The position numbers were made by a program, and so were the translations under genes. From positions 620,001 through 684,000 of the forward strand of contig NZ_CP020104.1 in assembly GCF_002056795.1 (NCBI RefSeq): a DNA stretch of 64,000 nt, read 5' to 3'. Origin of the DNA: Spirosoma aerolatum (GTDB lineage: Bacteria; Bacteroidota; Bacteroidia; Cytophagales; Spirosomataceae). Every line of letters starts with the position of its first letter. The first letter of the stretch is position 1. Shown here piece after piece: positions 18,010-28,140 of the stretch. A model generated the notes under the pieces. It ran no database searches, was not told the DNA's origin, and saw only the letters and a program-made list of their open reading frames with translations.

Positions 18010-19611
18010 ATGATAACTTTTTACGGTTCAACTGGCCATTTTGCGGAGCTTAATCGGTCAATTCTTCAGAAGAGCACGCTGATTACTTTGGTTGGCACTT
18101 TGATGGTGGTGTTAATGAGTCGTGTTCAGGCTCAGACCTTTCCTGCCAGCTTTAGCCAGGTTCAGGTAACGAATGGCCTTACCAGCCCAACAGCTATGGC
18201 ATTTGCGCCTGATGGCCGCATTTTCGTAACGGAACAGGGAGGGGCTTTACGGGTGATAAAAAATGGATCGTTGCTGCCTACACCTTTTATTCAGCTAACG
18301 GTCGATGACTCTGGTGAGCGCGGGCTCATTGGTATAGCGCTTGACCCTGGTTTTACCACCAATCATTACCTTTATCTGTACCATACGGTTCCAGGCTCGT
18401 CAGCGCATAATCGAATCAGTCGGTATACGGCCAATGGCGATGTGGTACTGACTGGTAGCGAAGTCGTGATTCTGGATTTAACCTCACTGAGCAGTGCTAC
18501 CAATCACAATGGGGGGGCTATGTGTTTTGGGCCTGATGGTAAACTATACGTTGGCGTTGGTGAAAACGCTAATGGCGCCAATGCCCAGAACCTGGACAAT
18601 TATTTAGGGAAGATTTTGCGGATCAATGCCGACGGAAGCGCACCGGCCGATAATCCGTTTCCAACCGGGTCGGAGCCGCGCAAACGCATATGGGGCTATG
18701 GACTGCGTAACCCATATACGATAGCCGTTCAACCGGGCACGGGGCGAATTTTTGTAAACGACGTTGGGCAAAGTACCTGGGAAGAGATCAATGAGGCAAC
18801 AACGGCGGGTTTGAATTTTGGCTGGCCCAATGCTGAAGGCAACAGCAGTAACCAGGCTTATACGAACCCTGTATTCGCTTATCCGCATTCAGGCAATGGG
18901 AGTGGATGTGCTATTACGGGGGGAGCGTTTTTTAATCCGGCCAGTACAACCTATCCTCCTGCTCTTGTTGGCCGCTATTTTTACCAGGATTTATGCAGCA
19001 ACTGGATTTATAGCCTCGATCTGTCGACAACTCCCGCTACATCATCATCGTTTGCTACCGGCCTTCCGGGAAGTTCCCTAAACATATCGATGGGCCTGGA
19101 CGGAAAACTATATTATCTGAGTCGCGATGCGGGGGCGCTCTACAAATTCATGTATCAGGCTCCCGACTTAAGCCCTACAATCGTGTTGCCTCAATCTAAT
19201 TTTAACCCTAACGACTCTCGCAATTTTGCGGTAACTATTTTTGAGGCAGAAGGCTACGCAACACCGCCGGGTAGCGTGACCGTTACTGTTTCGGCCCCGA
19301 CTGGCTACTCGCTTTCCTTCAATCAGTCATTGACGACCATCGATGTATCGGGGTCGGGAATGACATCAGTAAATAATGGCCAATGGTCCATCAGTCGTAA
19401 TGTGAGTAACCAGCAACTTTCACTGACAATGAACTCCGGGCAATCCATCGGTGCTGGAGAAACTTCCATACTGGGCGTAACGATTACACGAACGTCGGCC
19501 AATGCGGGCAGTACGGCTAATGTAACTATTAATGTAACGAATGATAGTAGTCGAACGTACGATACCAATCCCACCAACAATGTGTATGCCCGAATTATTA
19601 ACGGTTTATGA
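18010..19611 (+). CDS. Secreted PQQ-dependent sugar dehydrogenase (glucose/sorbosone dehydrogenase family)
   Basis: 533 residues. A membrane-crossing signal sequence (STLITLVGTLMVVLMSRVQA-Q) ends near residue 42. Residues about 50-385 form a six-bladed propeller of the GSDH family: TSPTAMAFAPDGRIFVTEQ, GERGLIGIALDPGF, ATNHNGGAMCFGPDGKLYVG with the catalytic-His region, and NPYTIAVQPGTGRIFVNDVG. The last ~140 residues are a separate beta-sandwich (DLSPTIVLPQSNFNPND onwards) rich in Thr/Ser/Asn, resembling CARDB/DUF11-type modules. Substrate unknown. A terminator hairpin follows. Confidence 0.8.
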   Translation: MITFYGSTGHFAELNRSILQKSTLITLVGTLMVVLMSRVQAQTFPASFSQVQVTNGLTSPTAMAFAPDGRIFVTEQGGALRVIKNGSLLPTPFIQLTVDDSGERGLIGIALDPGFTTNHYLYLYHTVPGSSAHNRISRYTANGDVVLTGSEVVILDLTSLSSATNHNGGAMCFGPDGKLYVGVGENANGANAQNLDNYLGKILRINADGSAPADNPFPTGSEPRKRIWGYGLRNPYTIAVQPGTGRIFVNDVGQSTWEEINEATTAGLNFGWPNAEGNSSNQAYTNPVFAYPHSGNGSGCAITGGAFFNPASTTYPPALVGRYFYQDLCSNWIYSLDLSTTPATSSSFATGLPGSSLNISMGLDGKLYYLSRDAGALYKFMYQAPDLSPTIVLPQSNFNPNDSRNFAVTIFEAEGYATPPGSVTVTVSAPTGYSLSFNQSLTTIDVSGSGMTSVNNGQWSISRNVSNQQLSLTMNSGQSIGAGETSILGVTITRTSANAGSTANVTINVTNDSSRTYDTNPTNNVYARIINGL

Positions 19612-19642
19612 GGGTAGGTATCGGTAGGCTATTTCTAGTTAG

Positions 19643-19669
19643 AAGTCCCGGCGGAAGTTGGGACTTTTT
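19643..19669 (+). terminator. Intrinsic terminator
   Basis: AAGTCCC (19643-19649) and GGGACTT (19660-19666) form a stem followed by TTTTG, about 30 bases after the sugar dehydrogenase-like gene. Confidence 0.75.
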
Positions 19670-19842
19670 GTTGTCCGCATTGTCCGGCATCGAACAGGTC
19701 TTGTCCACTAGTGGACATTATATGTGTAAGATGTAATAGTTAACATGTTGATTATCAGTTAGTGGATTTAGTTGGCACAGGCTTTGGATTAACTAGGGCA
19801 GACCAGTAAACAACATCGTTAAACGTAAACACAACAACTGCC

Positions 19843-20217
19843 ATGTTACCACTAATGACAAATCTGACCGCTGCCTTCCTGTTAAGTGCTTCGACTCTGT
19901 TCAATCCGACTACCCCCAAAACGCTTTCTTTCGATGCCAGCGCGTATGTTACTGCTGACCATCAAATTCGGCTGGCCGTTCAGAAGTCGGCCGATCAACC
20001 AGTTGAAGTGTTCCTTCGTAATAAAGGTGGAGAAGTTCTCTATCAGCGGATTATGGGGAAAAAAGAGACGCGATACGCAGTTAAGCTAAATATTAACGAC
20101 TTGGCAGATGGCGAATACGAACTGGAAATTAAGTCTGCTGAAGGCAGCATTACCAAACAGGTTAATGTGGCGACTCAACCCGTTCAGCAAACGAGCCGCA
20201 CAATTGCAATGCAATAG
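19843..20217 (+). CDS. Small exported protein with a beta-sandwich (T9SS-tail-like) domain
   Basis: 124 residues. The N-terminal ~20 residues are hydrophobic (MTNLTAAFLLSASTLF). The rest resembles the Ig-like domain of FlgD or type IX secretion tails: QPVEVFLRNKGGEVLYQRIM, LNINDLADGEYELEIKSAEG and a basic/polar end. It might be a periplasmic or surface-associated protein. I do not recognise a specific family with confidence. Confidence 0.55.
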   Translation: MLPLMTNLTAAFLLSASTLFNPTTPKTLSFDASAYVTADHQIRLAVQKSADQPVEVFLRNKGGEVLYQRIMGKKETRYAVKLNINDLADGEYELEIKSAEGSITKQVNVATQPVQQTSRTIAMQ

Positions 20218-20251
20218 AATGAGATAGGTTAAGTTAAGAAAAGCTGCAACG

Positions 20252-20274
20252 AGCCTGGCATTTGCCGGGCTTTG
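20252..20274 (+). terminator. Intrinsic terminator
   Basis: AGCCTGGC and GCCGGGCT (20252-20259, 20264-20271) pair with one wobble and a four-base loop, followed by TTT, just after the small exported protein gene. Confidence 0.7.
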
Positions 20275-20435
20275 TTGTTTGAGTCTATTCCCAGCCTAAA
20301 AAAGTACCAATGAATGTGTTCGACCATGGGTTCAATTTGTATAATCTGGAGCTTCTATTACTACTAAATTGCTTTTAAAGACAGCTAAAGTTGCCCATAT
20401 ATGAAGTTCTGTAGATTAAAGAGCTATTTTTACAT

Positions 20436-21911
20436 ATGAAGCAGATATACTTATTTTCTATCCTCTTTTTTAGTGTTCATCAATTATTACATGCCCAATC
20501 AGCAGGCTTTCATCAGGCTTATGTAGAGGTGGGGGCTTTGGCTTCGTCAACTGATCGAACGCCCTTCTGGCTTCGGGCCAATCAGTTTGGCACTGTTCCG
20601 TACTCGACGCCAATTGGCAGTCTGCGTGTGGGCGCTAAAGGGACTGTAGTACTTTCGGATACACTTGGTAAAGCACCAGATCGAGCCTGGCGGCTTACTT
20701 ATGGCGCCGAGGCCATAGGAAATGCCGGAAAACAGAACCAACTGCTGGCCCCTGAGTATTACATTTCCCTCACACATCGGCAGATTGAGTTTGTCGTTGG
20801 TCGTCGACGAGAGGTAATTGGGTTAGTCGATACAACTCTTACATCGGGATCGTATTCCTGGTCTGGCAATGCGCTTCCGATTCCTAAGGTTCAGTTTGGA
20901 ACCCGGGGGTTTGCACCACTGGGCCGCAAGCAGTGGCTGGCCATCAACGCCTTTATGGCTCATGGTTGGTTCGCCAATACGGAGTACATGCAGCATTCCT
21001 TTCTGCATCAGAAATCGGTTATTTTTCGAATTGGTAAACCTTCGGCCACCGTGCGAGGGTATGTGGGTATCAACCATAGCGTTCAATGGGGCGGCCATTC
21101 CGATTATCTGGATTACCACTATGCGGTTGACGGCCAGCTTCCGGGCGAACTTCGTGATTTCCCGAATGTATTTCTGGCGATTCGGACCAATGGGCTAAAT
21201 AATCCACGAATCACTTCGTTCGACTATACAAATCTATACGGGAACCATGTAGGCAGTATCGACCTGGGGGTTGAAGTGAGATTACCCTCGGCTAATCTGA
21301 TGCTTTATCATCAGCATAGCTATGAAGATGCCTCGGGTGTATTTTTTAAGAATGCACCGGATGGATTGACTGGGTTACGAATCCGGCCTGTCAGATCAGG
21401 TTCGTCGGGCTTTCATGTCGACGATTTCCTAATTGAATTTCTTAGCACGCTTGACCAGGGAGGACCGATATTTGAACCATGGAATGGGTTATCTGGCAAT
21501 GATAATTATTTCAACAATGGGCAGTACCAGGAGGGCTGGGCCTATAAAAATCGTATTATAGGTACGCCGTTTATTACCCTAAAGGATGATGTACTCCCTG
21601 AGTATGTGTACCCCTCTAGCCTGGCCGTCAATAACAACCGGGTGCAGGTAGCACATTTAGCCATGCGTGCCGGAGTAGGGCGACGAATCAGTTTGCTGGC
21701 TAAGGTGTCATATAGTCGGAATATGGGTACCTATGGCATTCTTTTTTCGAATAAGCCTAAACAATTGTCGTCGGTAATTCAATTAGGTATGCCTCTGAAC
21801 TGGTTAGACGGGCTTTCGCTGACGGCTAGCGTTGCTGCCGATATTGGTCAGTTATATACGAATACGATTGGTGGGTACGTAGGTCTTCGTAAAACGGTTT
21901 GGCGTAGATAG
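20436..21911 (+). CDS. Capsule assembly Wzi family outer-membrane protein
   Basis: 491 residues with a signal peptide (IYLFSILFFSVHQLLHAQ). The body matches the Wzi/porin-like family: RTPFWLRANQFGTVP, WRLTYGAEAIGNAG, a VGRRREVIG strand, and a run of amphipathic strands ending WRR-like. The Trp/Tyr-rich SVQWGGH segment is a common Wzi feature. Wzi is a beta-barrel lectin that holds capsule on the cell surface. No capsule genes are adjacent here. A hairpin-free AT-rich leader precedes the ATG. Confidence 0.75.
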   Translation: MKQIYLFSILFFSVHQLLHAQSAGFHQAYVEVGALASSTDRTPFWLRANQFGTVPYSTPIGSLRVGAKGTVVLSDTLGKAPDRAWRLTYGAEAIGNAGKQNQLLAPEYYISLTHRQIEFVVGRRREVIGLVDTTLTSGSYSWSGNALPIPKVQFGTRGFAPLGRKQWLAINAFMAHGWFANTEYMQHSFLHQKSVIFRIGKPSATVRGYVGINHSVQWGGHSDYLDYHYAVDGQLPGELRDFPNVFLAIRTNGLNNPRITSFDYTNLYGNHVGSIDLGVEVRLPSANLMLYHQHSYEDASGVFFKNAPDGLTGLRIRPVRSGSSGFHVDDFLIEFLSTLDQGGPIFEPWNGLSGNDNYFNNGQYQEGWAYKNRIIGTPFITLKDDVLPEYVYPSSLAVNNNRVQVAHLAMRAGVGRRISLLAKVSYSRNMGTYGILFSNKPKQLSSVIQLGMPLNWLDGLSLTASVAADIGQLYTNTIGGYVGLRKTVWRR

Positions 21912-22292
21912 GCTTATTGCACTCAATAGTACGCTTAATGATATAGATATTGAATCTGACTCACTGCCGCCTACTTGTTTGGCCAACTGATCCTGTCAGT
22001 AAAAGCTGGCAGACCTTAACCATTGCCGCTGACAACAGTTGCTCGGCGTTGCTGGTTGATAGCCAATATCGGCTCTGGGTTTGTGCTCTAAATCTGTATG
22101 ATGATTGAACCACGCGATTCGATCATTATTTTGCCCGCAGCAGGCAATCGCAACGCTTGGTTGCTGTTCTGTGCAAGCTGTGATGTTCTGTACGGATTTT
22201 AGGCCTCTATTCATTTTCCTTATCAAACCTATTCTTATAGATCATCATTGTGCAATATTAGCTGAACGTTAATAACCGAAGGTTTTATCGGC
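21912..22292. other. Intergenic region, 381 bases
   Basis: No recognised gene or strong hairpin. A 76-codon frame on the minus strand (21996-22226) has no recognisable domain and is probably chance. Confidence 0.4.
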
Positions 22293-23273
22293 ATGATATT
22301 CAGTTTTACCGCTACCCCCGATTTTGACTTTATGACGTACTTTGCCAGGTATATACAGGCAACGGTACAGAACGGCCTACTGGTCATACCAGATCATGTA
22401 GGAGAGGGATATATACGCAAGTTAGCATTCGGGCCAGACTTTAAAATAACCATACATCGGTACGTACTCAAGGAAGAGCTTGTCCTTAAACGCAATGCAT
22501 CTGGCCAGGGAAATGACCTGATCACTGTGTTCTTTTACAGCAACGACCAGGCTCTTGAAATTGCTTACAATGACGACCCGCAAGTACAGTTTTCGCAGCG
22601 CGATGAGTCGGCTATCCAGGTTACGTCTAACGATATGAGTTCAACCATTCGCTTCCCTGCTCATCAAACAATCCATTACGTCGTTGTTGCCATAAAGCCC
22701 CCTCGCTTAACCGACTTATTAGCCCTCAGAGAGCCTAATTCGGTACTTCAAACCATTACGGGCAGTGGTAATTCCTTTTTGTTCTTCGAACGTATGGAAG
22801 CCGAAACCAAGCTGTTGCTTAAAAACATGGCTGCCATAGATATGAATGATCGCCTGAGCCACTTCTATATGCAGATCAAAGTGCAGGAACTGCTTTATCT
22901 GGTTTTTTATAAATTATCTTTACGGGAAAATGCTGCTCATCAGGCAATTAACAACGCTGATGCCGAACGACTCCTGCACATTCGCAATGAAATCATCAGC
23001 GATTTGAGCGTACCGCCCGTAATCCGTGACCTGGCGCAGCTCGCAGCCATGAGCGAAACCAAACTGAAACAGCTGTTCAAACAAACGTTCGGTACCACGA
23101 TCTACAACTATTACCAGCAGGCTCGAATGGAAGAAGCCGCATTTCTGTTAAAGCAGGGCAAGCACTCTGTTGGCGAAGTGGGCTATGAGCTGGGATTTTC
23201 CAATCTGAGTCACTTCAGCCGAATATTTGAAAAGCACTATGGCCTGAACCCGAAGCGCTACTCGTATTCATAA
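22293..23273 (+). CDS. AraC family transcriptional regulator
   Basis: 326 residues. The C-terminal ~100 residues are a double helix-turn-helix: VPPVIRDLAQLAAMSETKLK, QLFKQTFGTTIYNYYQQARM, then VGEVGYELGFSNLSHFSRIF and EKHYGLNPKRYSYS. The N-terminal ~220 residues are a ligand-sensing region of unknown specificity, without the metal-binding cupin signature. It lies upstream of the oxidoreductase gene at 23757 on the same strand and might control it. Confidence 0.85.
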   Translation: MIFSFTATPDFDFMTYFARYIQATVQNGLLVIPDHVGEGYIRKLAFGPDFKITIHRYVLKEELVLKRNASGQGNDLITVFFYSNDQALEIAYNDDPQVQFSQRDESAIQVTSNDMSSTIRFPAHQTIHYVVVAIKPPRLTDLLALREPNSVLQTITGSGNSFLFFERMEAETKLLLKNMAAIDMNDRLSHFYMQIKVQELLYLVFYKLSLRENAAHQAINNADAERLLHIRNEIISDLSVPPVIRDLAQLAAMSETKLKQLFKQTFGTTIYNYYQQARMEEAAFLLKQGKHSVGEVGYELGFSNLSHFSRIFEKHYGLNPKRYSYS

Positions 23274-23756
23274 CGCGCAGTTTCCCCCAAATAATTGGAC
23301 GAGAACACTTTCTTACTGTACTTCTCGGCAATAACCTGTAGTTTTTTATGGTTACTTCATCAATATGGGGCGGAAGCAGAAACTGACCGGATGTAACGGT
23401 TGGCCAATCTCCTCGAAGAACGTTTCCAGTCCCGCAGGGACAAACCAAATTACATCCGTTTACATCCTTGTCCAGTATAAGACAGGAGTATCTGAAAGAG
23501 AATGGCTTGCCTGAGATGCGCTGTCGGATTCGACTATTTTTCTGGCTTTTTGCGCTATTTCCCCTTCATTGGAAGCTTCAACTTTGCCCTACAAAATCGC
23601 ATCACAGAGCAAAGAACAACTTAGTAACATTTTTTAGGGAGTTTGAGCTCTAGTGGTAAATCAGGGCAGTCGATCTGGAACCAGAAGTGCATGCATACAC
23701 CGATAAGCTATCATCAGGCCTGGAGCCTTTTGTTCAACGTAAAATAGTTAACCAAC
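23274..23756. other. Intergenic region, 483 bases
   Basis: No complete gene is supported. A minus-strand frame (23215-23448) and a plus-strand frame (23468-23653) show no recognisable domain. A small hairpin GTCCC-GCA-GGGAC is present near 23430. The stretch may be decayed coding sequence. Confidence 0.35.
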
Positions 23757-24698
23757 ATGAAAAAAGTAATTTATAATCAGTTTGGCGACGAGAGTATATT
23801 GGAATTAGTCGAGCAGACAGTACCAGAAATCAACAAGGATCAACTGCTGATCCGCGTAAAAGCCGTTTCCATCAATCCGTTGGATTGGAAGGTGTATGGT
23901 GGAGAAATGAAATTGATGTCAGGATCTAAATTTCCCAAATCGGTAGGCATCGATTTTTCGGGTATTGTTGAACAGGCAGGCAGTGCCGCTACACGCTTTA
24001 AAACTGGCGATGCGGTCATTGGCCTGCTGGACGTATTCAAAGGGGGAGCCTTGGCCGATTATATTGTAGTTAAAGAGACAGATATTGCCGCAAAACCCAC
24101 TAACATTTCATTTGAGCAGGCCGCAGCTCTGCCCGTAACCGGTCTCTCGGCCCTGCAAATTGTTGACCAACTGGCCGCAATCAGTCCTGGTCAGGACGTA
24201 TTGATAAACGGTGCTACGGGCGGTGTTGGTGTATTTGCCGTACAGATTGCTAAAAAACGCGGGGCTACTGTAACGGCAGTTGTCAGTACGAAAGGTGTTG
24301 CCGAGGCCGCTAAATGGGGGGCAGATACTGTAATCGACTATACAAAACAGCCAATCAGTAGCCTGCCTAATCAGTACGACGCAGTGATTGACCTTTCTAC
24401 CAAACTCTCTTTTGCCGATGCCAAGCGTTTATTGAAACCCAAGGCCTTCTTTGTCAGTACGCTACCTTCCCCGCTGACGCTTGTTTACTCATTTGTAAAT
24501 AATCTTTTTTCAGGAAAAAAAATGAAAATCCTGATCCTAAAGCCGACCGTTGAGGGATTCCGTAAATTAGTTGAACTAGCTGAAAATGGCTTGCAGATTG
24601 TACTGGACAAGACATACTCCATTTCAAATGTCAGACAAGGCTATCAGGAATCCCGTCGGGGCAAATCGATTGGAAAGTCGGTGATCGTTCTGAATTAA
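23757..24698 (+). CDS. NADP-dependent quinone oxidoreductase-type MDR enzyme
   Basis: 313 residues of the medium-chain dehydrogenase family without catalytic zinc. Visible are VKAVSINPLDWKVYGGE, SVGIDFSGIVEQAG, the Rossmann loop VLINGATGGVGVFAVQIAKK, and GADTVIDYT. There are no zinc-binding Cys clusters, as in quinone oxidoreductase and zeta-crystallin. The C-terminal IVLDKTYSISNVRQGYQES is typical. Substrate unknown; related proteins reduce quinones or enones. Confidence 0.85.
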   Translation: MKKVIYNQFGDESILELVEQTVPEINKDQLLIRVKAVSINPLDWKVYGGEMKLMSGSKFPKSVGIDFSGIVEQAGSAATRFKTGDAVIGLLDVFKGGALADYIVVKETDIAAKPTNISFEQAAALPVTGLSALQIVDQLAAISPGQDVLINGATGGVGVFAVQIAKKRGATVTAVVSTKGVAEAAKWGADTVIDYTKQPISSLPNQYDAVIDLSTKLSFADAKRLLKPKAFFVSTLPSPLTLVYSFVNNLFSGKKMKILILKPTVEGFRKLVELAENGLQIVLDKTYSISNVRQGYQESRRGKSIGKSVIVLN

Positions 24699-24728
24699 TG
24701 AAGGCTTCACCGCATAAATCGAATGTTG

Positions 24729-25316
24729 CTACTCTATAGGTTTGTATAACGGCTGTTTTTTTAAGCGTGATCGTTTCACCAATCGGTAAAGAAACCATAA
24801 GAGGCCCAGACCAGCTATTACAGAAAGAATCATTGTTTCGGGAGGAGTAAGGCTATCGTATAGCTGGTGAAGCCCCTGGGCCAAATTGTTCCCTATAAGT
24901 GCCACTGTTATAGCCCAGACGAGCGCCCCCAGGGCGTTGTAGGTCATAAAGCGGATCGAGGAAAAGCCTGCCAACCCTACGGCGGCTGGTATAGCTCCCC
25001 GTAAGCCATATAGTGCCCGAAAGCCTACTACCAGTCCTGTACCATAACGATTCATCAATTTCTCAATTCGATTATAACGAAGCTGCCAGCGAGGCCGCTT
25101 GCTGATAAAGGTTGAGCCGTATCGGTTACCAAGCAGAAAACAGAGCTGAGTGATACAAAACGAGGAAAGTGCGGCCAGGCCAATAACGACTGGTAAAGAA
25201 AAATACCCGCGTTGGGCTAAATACACTCCGACCAGTAAAAAGGCTTCACTTTCCAGCAGCACGCCTAGAAACAGCATCGGATAGCCGTAGGTGAGCATGA
25301 GTTCCTGGAAGTTCAT
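24729..25316 (-). CDS. DedA family membrane protein
   Basis: 195 residues with four to five hydrophobic segments. The family motifs are present: E-ALLVGV-like (SEAFLLVGVYLA), GNRYGSTF, the positively charged RFIP-equivalent GFRALYGLRGAIPAAVGLAG, and the C-terminal hydrophobic helix SVIAGLGLLWFLYRL. DedA proteins are inner-membrane transporters implicated in lipid-carrier recycling and proton-motive-force homeostasis. It is convergent with the oxidoreductase gene. Confidence 0.85.
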   Translation of the reverse strand: MNFQELMLTYGYPMLFLGVLLESEAFLLVGVYLAQRGYFSLPVVIGLAALSSFCITQLCFLLGNRYGSTFISKRPRWQLRYNRIEKLMNRYGTGLVVGFRALYGLRGAIPAAVGLAGFSSIRFMTYNALGALVWAITVALIGNNLAQGLHQLYDSLTPPETMILSVIAGLGLLWFLYRLVKRSRLKKQPLYKPIE

Positions 25317-25561
25317 CGTTCATTAGATAAAGTTGTTTCCTTAAAAACTTACTAAAAGTCAAATTGTTAGCGTCTAGCCGTCTTCATTATGCTGTAACCG
25401 CTGGAATCAATCGCACAGTCATCACTGGCAACTTTGGTTAGCGAAGCAACAATAATTAACTGGGCCAGTAAACTCGGTATATGATACAAGCTATAGTTGG
25501 TCATCTAGTAAAGGCAGTTTTATAAAAACGTCCTGATTGGTAGAGTTATGCGCTGAAGAAG

Positions 25562-26800
25562 TTAGCTTGCCTGAGGCCCTGTTTCCGGTACAAAAAACCA
25601 TAATACACCCAGGGCAATGAGGGCTAGACTGGCCAGGGTTAAAAAAGCGATATTGTAACTGGTTTGTTGCAGGAGTATACCGGCAAAGGCATTACTAAGA
25701 GAGGCCCCCAGCCCAACAGCTGTAGCAATAGCTCCCTGCGTAGTATTGAACAGGCCCGATCCGCGCGTCAGATCCGAGACAATCAGGATGGACAAAACAC
25801 CAAAAATTCCCGCACCAACACCGTCCAGAACCTGAATGGCAACTAGTAAAATGGGATCGCCCGTTAAGGTGTATAATAAGCCACGAAGGGGCAGTACAGC
25901 AAAGCCAATCAGTAACAACCGCTTGCGACCGGTCGGGGCCAGCTTCCCCGTCAGGTAACTAACAGGAATCATAACGAGCTGAGCGACAATGATACAGGCC
26001 GACATATATGCCGAAGATGTCCCTGCATTGATTCCCTGGGCCAGTCGTTGACCGAGCAGTGGCAGCATCGCTGCGTTAGCGAAATGAAAGAGTACACAGG
26101 CCAGCGCAAAAAAGAGAATTGACCGATTGCCGAGTAATGCCTGCCAGCCTGAACTGTTGTTGTTCGCCTGTTCCTCTTCCTCCGAACATCCCCTGGCGCG
26201 TTGATGGTCGATGTCTTCCTCTCGAATGCGCCAGATCGATAAGCTACTCAGAACAGACATTGCCGCCAGTAATAGAAAAATACCTTTTGTACTTACGTAA
26301 TAGCCCAGCAAGCCTGCCAGCATGGCAGCAAAAACATTCCCCGCGTGATTGAACGTTTCGTTGCGCCCAACTCGTTTGTCCAATCCTTTAGGGCCAACCA
26401 GCCCTAGTGTGATGGCCGCAATAGCGGGCGTAAACCAGGCGGCTGCCAAGCCCATAATAGCTTGGCCTCCCAGAATCACTGAGTAGGTTGGTACGGTAAT
26501 GGTAACGATGGCTGACAGGGCAATCAGAAGTGAAGCAACGATTGAGTAAGCACGCTTTCGGCGGGTTTGGTCGACCAGGGCACCGGCTGGTGTTTGCGCA
26601 ACCACAGTAGCAATGCCCATCACCGACATAGCGATACCGATAGTTTGCGCATTCCAGTGCAGAGTTGTTAATAAGTAAATAGCCAGATAAGGCCCCAGGC
26701 CATCCCGAACATCAGCCAGAAAGAAATTGGCAGCATCCAGCGCTCGTAGGCTGGTCAAACCAGGTTGTCGTGCCGTTAGTTTAGGTGATAATTTAACCAT
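25562..26800 (-). CDS. Major facilitator superfamily transporter
   Basis: 412 residues with about 12 hydrophobic segments in two halves separated by a charged loop near residue 205 (CSEEEEQANNNSS). The loop after TM2 is GALVDQTRRKRAY, the MFS A-type motif (GxxxDxxxRRxx), and the second half has the related GKLAPTGRKRLLL. The substrate is not predictable; such MFS members in Bacteroidota are often drug or metabolite exporters. It lies alone on the minus strand. Confidence 0.85.
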   Translation of the reverse strand: MVKLSPKLTARQPGLTSLRALDAANFFLADVRDGLGPYLAIYLLTTLHWNAQTIGIAMSVMGIATVVAQTPAGALVDQTRRKRAYSIVASLLIALSAIVTITVPTYSVILGGQAIMGLAAAWFTPAIAAITLGLVGPKGLDKRVGRNETFNHAGNVFAAMLAGLLGYYVSTKGIFLLLAAMSVLSSLSIWRIREEDIDHQRARGCSEEEEQANNNSSGWQALLGNRSILFFALACVLFHFANAAMLPLLGQRLAQGINAGTSSAYMSACIIVAQLVMIPVSYLTGKLAPTGRKRLLLIGFAVLPLRGLLYTLTGDPILLVAIQVLDGVGAGIFGVLSILIVSDLTRGSGLFNTTQGAIATAVGLGASLSNAFAGILLQQTSYNIAFLTLASLALIALGVLWFFVPETGPQAS

Positions 26801-27711
26801 ATTTTAATGATGGACTAGCGTTTCGCATACTGAATAGACAAACACTAATATGTAGGTCACCTAAATATTGTACCAAGCTATACTGGGGGAAGAATAGATT
26901 GCTAATTAACAGATAGCTAAATAGTTGGCTGTTGGTGTTTCTGGGCGGACTACTTAATTTGCTGTAGAGAAAAATACCTATAGTTGTTGTCGGATGTAGG
27001 CATGGTTAATTGGATTCGGTAAAATGCCAATTGGCGGCTGAAGAGCTATAATGCTACAGGCGAAGTCAAAAGCAGCTAAAGGATAAGAACATCTGCATGC
27101 TTGGCATCATGAAAGACGCTGCGATACCGAAGAATCTAATGGCTATACCTACTTCGTTAGAAGACTATTGAGTTTATGCCAAGAGAAATGCTTTATCGTA
27201 GTTGTAAGCAGGTCGGGGCCTAGGAAAAGCTGACCAGCCTGAGCGAACAGAAAGCAACGGTACTGGAAGAGATAATACTACGACTCAAACGCGAATTAGT
27301 CAGTGCGAGATTGTCTTTTCGGCTGAGCATATCAACCTTACAGATTGCATTTACGACAGGTTTCGGCATGGCCCTCACGCAGGGCTTCCTGAACTGTAGA
27401 GTACCGATCTTCAGAGGTGAAATTTAGCCTGATTTGCTCATATTTGCTGAATGTAAAGGGGCTAATTGCACCGGTGCCCTGGCTGACTTTACAGTTTTGT
27501 CCAGTCATTCAGGGAGTTAAGGCAGCATCAAGACGCCTTCTATTTTAGAGATCGGTCGTCTGTTGCATTTAAGCCGAGCGACGGTTTACCGGTATTTAGC
27601 TTGGCAGGGGGATGCTGATATATAGAACCTTGCTCCATAAAATGGGCGGTTTATGAGGCATTCAGTAAGGCATATCAAGCTTTCATTGCAGGGATCACAG
27701 ATAATGCTAAA
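26801..27711. other. Non-coding, decayed region of 911 bases
   Basis: No intact gene. The 27.2-27.4 kb stretch has a short open frame with a coiled-coil-like SLSEQKATVLEEIILRLKRE, and 27521-27625 encodes a helix-turn-helix relic (next entry). This looks like remains of one or more mobile or accessory genes. Confidence 0.45.
27521..27625 (+). pseudogene. Helix-turn-helix relic, transposase- or resolvase-like
   Basis: An open frame of 34 codons reads SIKTPSILEIGRLLHLSRAT followed by VYRYLAWQGDAD. The core ILEIGRLLHLSRATVYRYL is a good fit to the DNA-binding helix-turn-helix of transposases or serine recombinases. There is no start codon and stops flank it, so it is a fragment. Confidence 0.4.
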
Positions 27712-28140
27712 TTAGTTTAAGCTTCGGCACTCGACAGGTGAAACCCCCACTTTCTGCTTGAAGAACCGAGTAAAATGCTGGGGATACTTGAACCCTAATT
27801 CATACGCAATCTCACCGACCGATTTGCTGGTATCGAAAATCCGCTCTTTCGCTAGATCAATCAAATGAAGCTGGATGTATTCCAGAGCTGATTTACCCGT
27901 TTCTTTTTTGATTAAATCGCCGAAGTAATTGGGTGATAAGTGCAACTCCTGGGCAAAGTAAGCAACCGTTGGCACGCCATCGGTTCGTAGTTTTTCGCCT
28001 AATAAATATTCGTTTAGTTTCTGCTCAAATTGTTCAATTAGCCCATGATTCACATGCCCACGGGTCATAAATTGGCGGTCGTAAAAGCGGGAACAATATT
28101 TCAGCAGCAATTCCAAATTCGCGATAATCAGTTCTTTACT
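27712..28140 (-). pseudogene. AraC family regulator gene truncated at its 5' end
   Basis: The reading frame encodes the C-terminal ~142 residues of an AraC-type regulator: ELIIANLELLLKYCSRFYDR, LSPNYFGDLIKKETG and SVGEIAYELGFKYPQHFTRF. The frame stays open to 28320, but from about 28141 the translated residues are antisense to a cupin-gene fragment, not AraC. The usual N-terminal domain is therefore missing. I mark it as a pseudogene; if translated from an internal start it would be only the DNA-binding half. Confidence 0.65.

Noticed and set aside
21996..22226. 76-codon frame on the minus strand
   Set aside because: No recognisable domain, no start context, lies in a gap between two plus-strand genes.
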